A stretch of 64,000 nt of DNA from Modicisalibacter radicis (GTDB lineage Bacteria > Pseudomonadota > Gammaproteobacteria > Pseudomonadales > Halomonadaceae), in NCBI RefSeq assembly GCF_900961225.1, contig NZ_CAAHFN010000109.1, positions 124,001 to 188,000 of the forward strand, in the 5' to 3' direction. The position numbers were made by a program, and so were the translations under genes. Of this stretch, positions 62,533-64,000 are shown piece after piece (positions within the stretch are counted from its first letter, which is position 1; the number at the start of each line of letters is the position of its first letter). The notes below the pieces were generated by a model. It was given only the letters and a program-made list of their open reading frames with translations, was not told the DNA's origin and did no database searches.

Positions 62533-63078
62533 TCAGCCTGCCAGGGAGTGACGGGGAGCGACCGTGAACCGGCCGACGTCGCAGCCTTCCTCGGCGGCGC
62601 TCTGGGTCTGCTCGGCGAGCGTGCGCATATTGCTGCCGCGGGCGGCGAGAATCTGATCCATGGCCCCGGCGAACCAGCCGGTGAACATGTACTCGACCTT
62701 GCGCCCGACCTTACCCAGTTGATAGACGAAGGCGCTGTGCTCGAGACGCACCTGGGCGGTGCCGGCGTCGAGGTCGATCGCCTCGGTGATGAAGAGCCCC
62801 CAGCCGCGCTGGGATAGCCGCTTCATGTAGTGCTCGAAGACCTCCACGCCCTCGAGGCCGTGGCATTCGGCTTCCTTCTCGCACCAGTGCCAGGCGCTCT
62901 TGTAGCCGGCGTGGTAGAGGATTTCGGCATACTTCTCGGCACCCAGCGCCTCTTCGACGGCGACATGGTTGTTTATGAAGAAATGCCGCGGCACGTAGAG
63001 CATCGGCAGCGCGTCGGTGGTCCACACGCCGGTGTCGCTGTCCACCTCGATGGGCAGTTCGGGAGCCAGCTTGGTCAC
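62533..63078 (-). CDS. DUF5943 protein of the dimethylglycine cluster
   Basis: The 181-residue protein matches the small DUF5943 protein found between dgcA and the dipeptidase in pseudomonads. It has a long alpha/beta pattern (YVPRHFFINNHVAVEEALGAEKYAEILYHAGY, split across the N-terminal half) and one CxxEAExHG segment. The function is not known. It is followed at ten bases by dgcA. Confidence 0.82.
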   Translation of the reverse strand: MTKLAPELPIEVDSDTGVWTTDALPMLYVPRHFFINNHVAVEEALGAEKYAEILYHAGYKSAWHWCEKEAECHGLEGVEVFEHYMKRLSQRGWGLFITEAIDLDAGTAQVRLEHSAFVYQLGKVGRKVEYMFTGWFAGAMDQILAARGSNMRTLAEQTQSAAEEGCDVGRFTVAPRHSLAG

Positions 63079-63107
63079 GGTGTTTACCTCAAGATATAGT
63101 TATTTGA

Positions 63108-63188
63108 TTCGGCTTCGGGCTTCGGGCTTCGGGCTTCGGGCTTCGGGCTACAGTGTTGCTCGCGGCTCCTTGCCCGAAGCCCGTGGCT
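63108..63188. repeat. Heptamer-plus-stem-loop repeat element, copy 2
   Basis: A TTCGGC start, then five TTCGGGC heptamers (63114-63148), then the same 40-bp core as copy 1 (63149-63188). Here CGGGCTTCGGGC pairs perfectly with GCCCGAAGCCCG (12 bp). It ends at the stop codon of the dipeptidase. Confidence 0.8.
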
Positions 63189-64000
63189 TATTGCCCCCAG
63201 ACATCGCCCAGTACGCGCACCCAGTTCTCGCCCATGATCTTGCGTACCTGGCGCTCGGAGAGGCCGCGCTTGAGCAACGCCTCGGTGAGATTGGGAAATT
63301 CGCCGATGGTGCGGATGCCCTCGGGGTTGACGATCTTGCCGAAATTGGTCAGCCGCCGCGCGTAGCCCTTGTCGTGGGTCAGCCACTCGAAGAAGTCCTG
63401 ATCCTGCCCCTGGGTGAAGTCGGTGCCGATGCCGATGGCATCCTCGCCGACGATGTTCATCACGTACTCGATCGCCTCGACGTAGTCGTCGACGGTGGCG
63501 TCGACCCCGGCACGCAGGAAGGGCGTGAACATGGTCACGCCGACGAAGCCGCCATGCTCGGCGATGAACCTGAGCTCCGCGTCGGACTTGTTGCGCGGGT
63601 GCTCCTTGAGCCCCGACGGCAGGCAGTGCGAATAGCAGACCGGCTTTTTCGATTCGAGAATCACTTCCTCGGAGGTCCTGGCACCGACATGGGAGAGATC
63701 GCACATCATGCCCACGCGGTTCATCTCGGCGACGATCTCGCGACCGAACCCGGACAGGCCGCCGTCGCGCTCGTAGCAACCGGTGCCGACCAGGTTCTGG
63801 GTGTTGTAGCACAGCTGCACGATGCCCACGCCGAGCCGCTTGAAGATCTCGACGTAGCCGATCTGGTCCTCGAAGGCATGGGCGTTCTGGAAGCCGTAGA
63901 TGATGCCGGTCTTGCCCTCCTCCTTGGCGCGGGTAATGTCGGCGGTGGTGCGAACCGGGCGCACCAGTTCGCTGCACTCGGCCATCAGCCGGTTGGAGGC
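63188..64000 (-). CDS. Membrane dipeptidase (renal dipeptidase family), 5' end outside window
   Basis: The frame is open to base 64000, so about 270 C-terminal residues are present and the start is missing. The zinc-peptidase M19 features are visible: MCDLSHVGARTSEEVI, YSHCLPSG, and the C-terminal IGIGTDFTQG. In pseudomonads this gene stands first in the dimethylglycine cluster (dipeptidase, DUF5943, dgcA, dgcB, etfA, etfB), and the order here is the same. The substrate in betaine catabolism is not known. Confidence 0.9.
   Translation of the reverse strand, partial: ASNRLMAECSELVRPVRTTADITRAKEEGKTGIIYGFQNAHAFEDQIGYVEIFKRLGVGIVQLCYNTQNLVGTGCYERDGGLSGFGREIVAEMNRVGMMCDLSHVGARTSEEVILESKKPVCYSHCLPSGLKEHPRNKSDAELRFIAEHGGFVGVTMFTPFLRAGVDATVDDYVEAIEYVMNIVGEDAIGIGTDFTQGQDQDFFEWLTHDKGYARRLTNFGKIVNPEGIRTIGEFPNLTEALLKRGLSERQVRKIMGENWVRVLGDVWGQ

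Overview
The window is a compact, high-GC proteobacterial chromosome segment with 48 genes called. It has no rRNA, tRNA, CRISPR array, prophage or insertion sequence that I could see. The gene set points to a halophilic gammaproteobacterium of the Halomonas/Chromohalobacter type: a BCCT osmolyte transporter, a full glycine-betaine demethylation route, an Entner-Doudoroff sugar block, osmoregulated periplasmic glucan genes with a very acidic linker in OpgG, and a fused TRAP transporter. The organism assignment is inference from gene content, not from a marker gene.

Layout. 1-4 kb: the 3' end of a BCCT transporter, a CocE/NonD hydrolase overlapping it by four bases, and a LysR regulator. 4-10 kb: a single-chain ammonium transporter-PAS-PAS-GGDEF-EAL protein preceded by a near-perfect sigma-54 promoter, and an MscS-type channel. 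10-15 kb: an RND pump with its adaptor, divergent from a TetR/AcrR repressor, with an operator-like palindrome between them. 15-25 kb: mixed housekeeping and stress genes (alpha/beta hydrolase, KefB-like antiporter with a fructosamine-kinase-like protein, acyltransferase, aldehyde dehydrogenase, dienelactone hydrolase, three-PAS diguanylate cyclase). 25-34 kb: sugar catabolism, with gap divergent from edd-glk-mutarotase-aldo/keto reductase (all joined by ATGA overlaps), followed by pgi-fructokinase. 34-40 kb: opgGH and an alkaline-phosphatase-superfamily membrane enzyme. 40-44 kb: gbcB and gbcA, divergent, with a flavin reductase-like gene and a small Cys-rich protein. 44-54 kb: DUF4168 protein, RpiR regulator with an aminotransferase, LpxR-like outer membrane protein, TRAP transporter, DUF4174 and EamA genes, and an EAL protein. 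54.8-64 kb: fdhA, etfB, etfA, dgcB, dgcA, DUF5943 and a 5'-truncated dipeptidase, all on the minus strand.

How the genes work together. GbcAB removes the first methyl group of glycine betaine as formaldehyde. DgcAB with the dedicated EtfAB removes the next one from dimethylglycine, and FdhA oxidises the formaldehyde without glutathione. The order dipeptidase-DUF5943-dgcA-dgcB-etfA-etfB is the one known from Pseudomonas. Glucokinase, mutarotase, Pgi, fructokinase and Edd channel glucose and fructose into the Entner-Doudoroff route, and GapDH acts in the lower half. Three proteins act on cyclic di-GMP.

The most unusual items are the ammonium-transporter/cyclic-di-GMP fusion with its sigma-54 promoter, a repeated heptamer-plus-stem-loop element in two gaps of the dgc cluster, and an in-frame 39-bp duplication inside the mutarotase gene.
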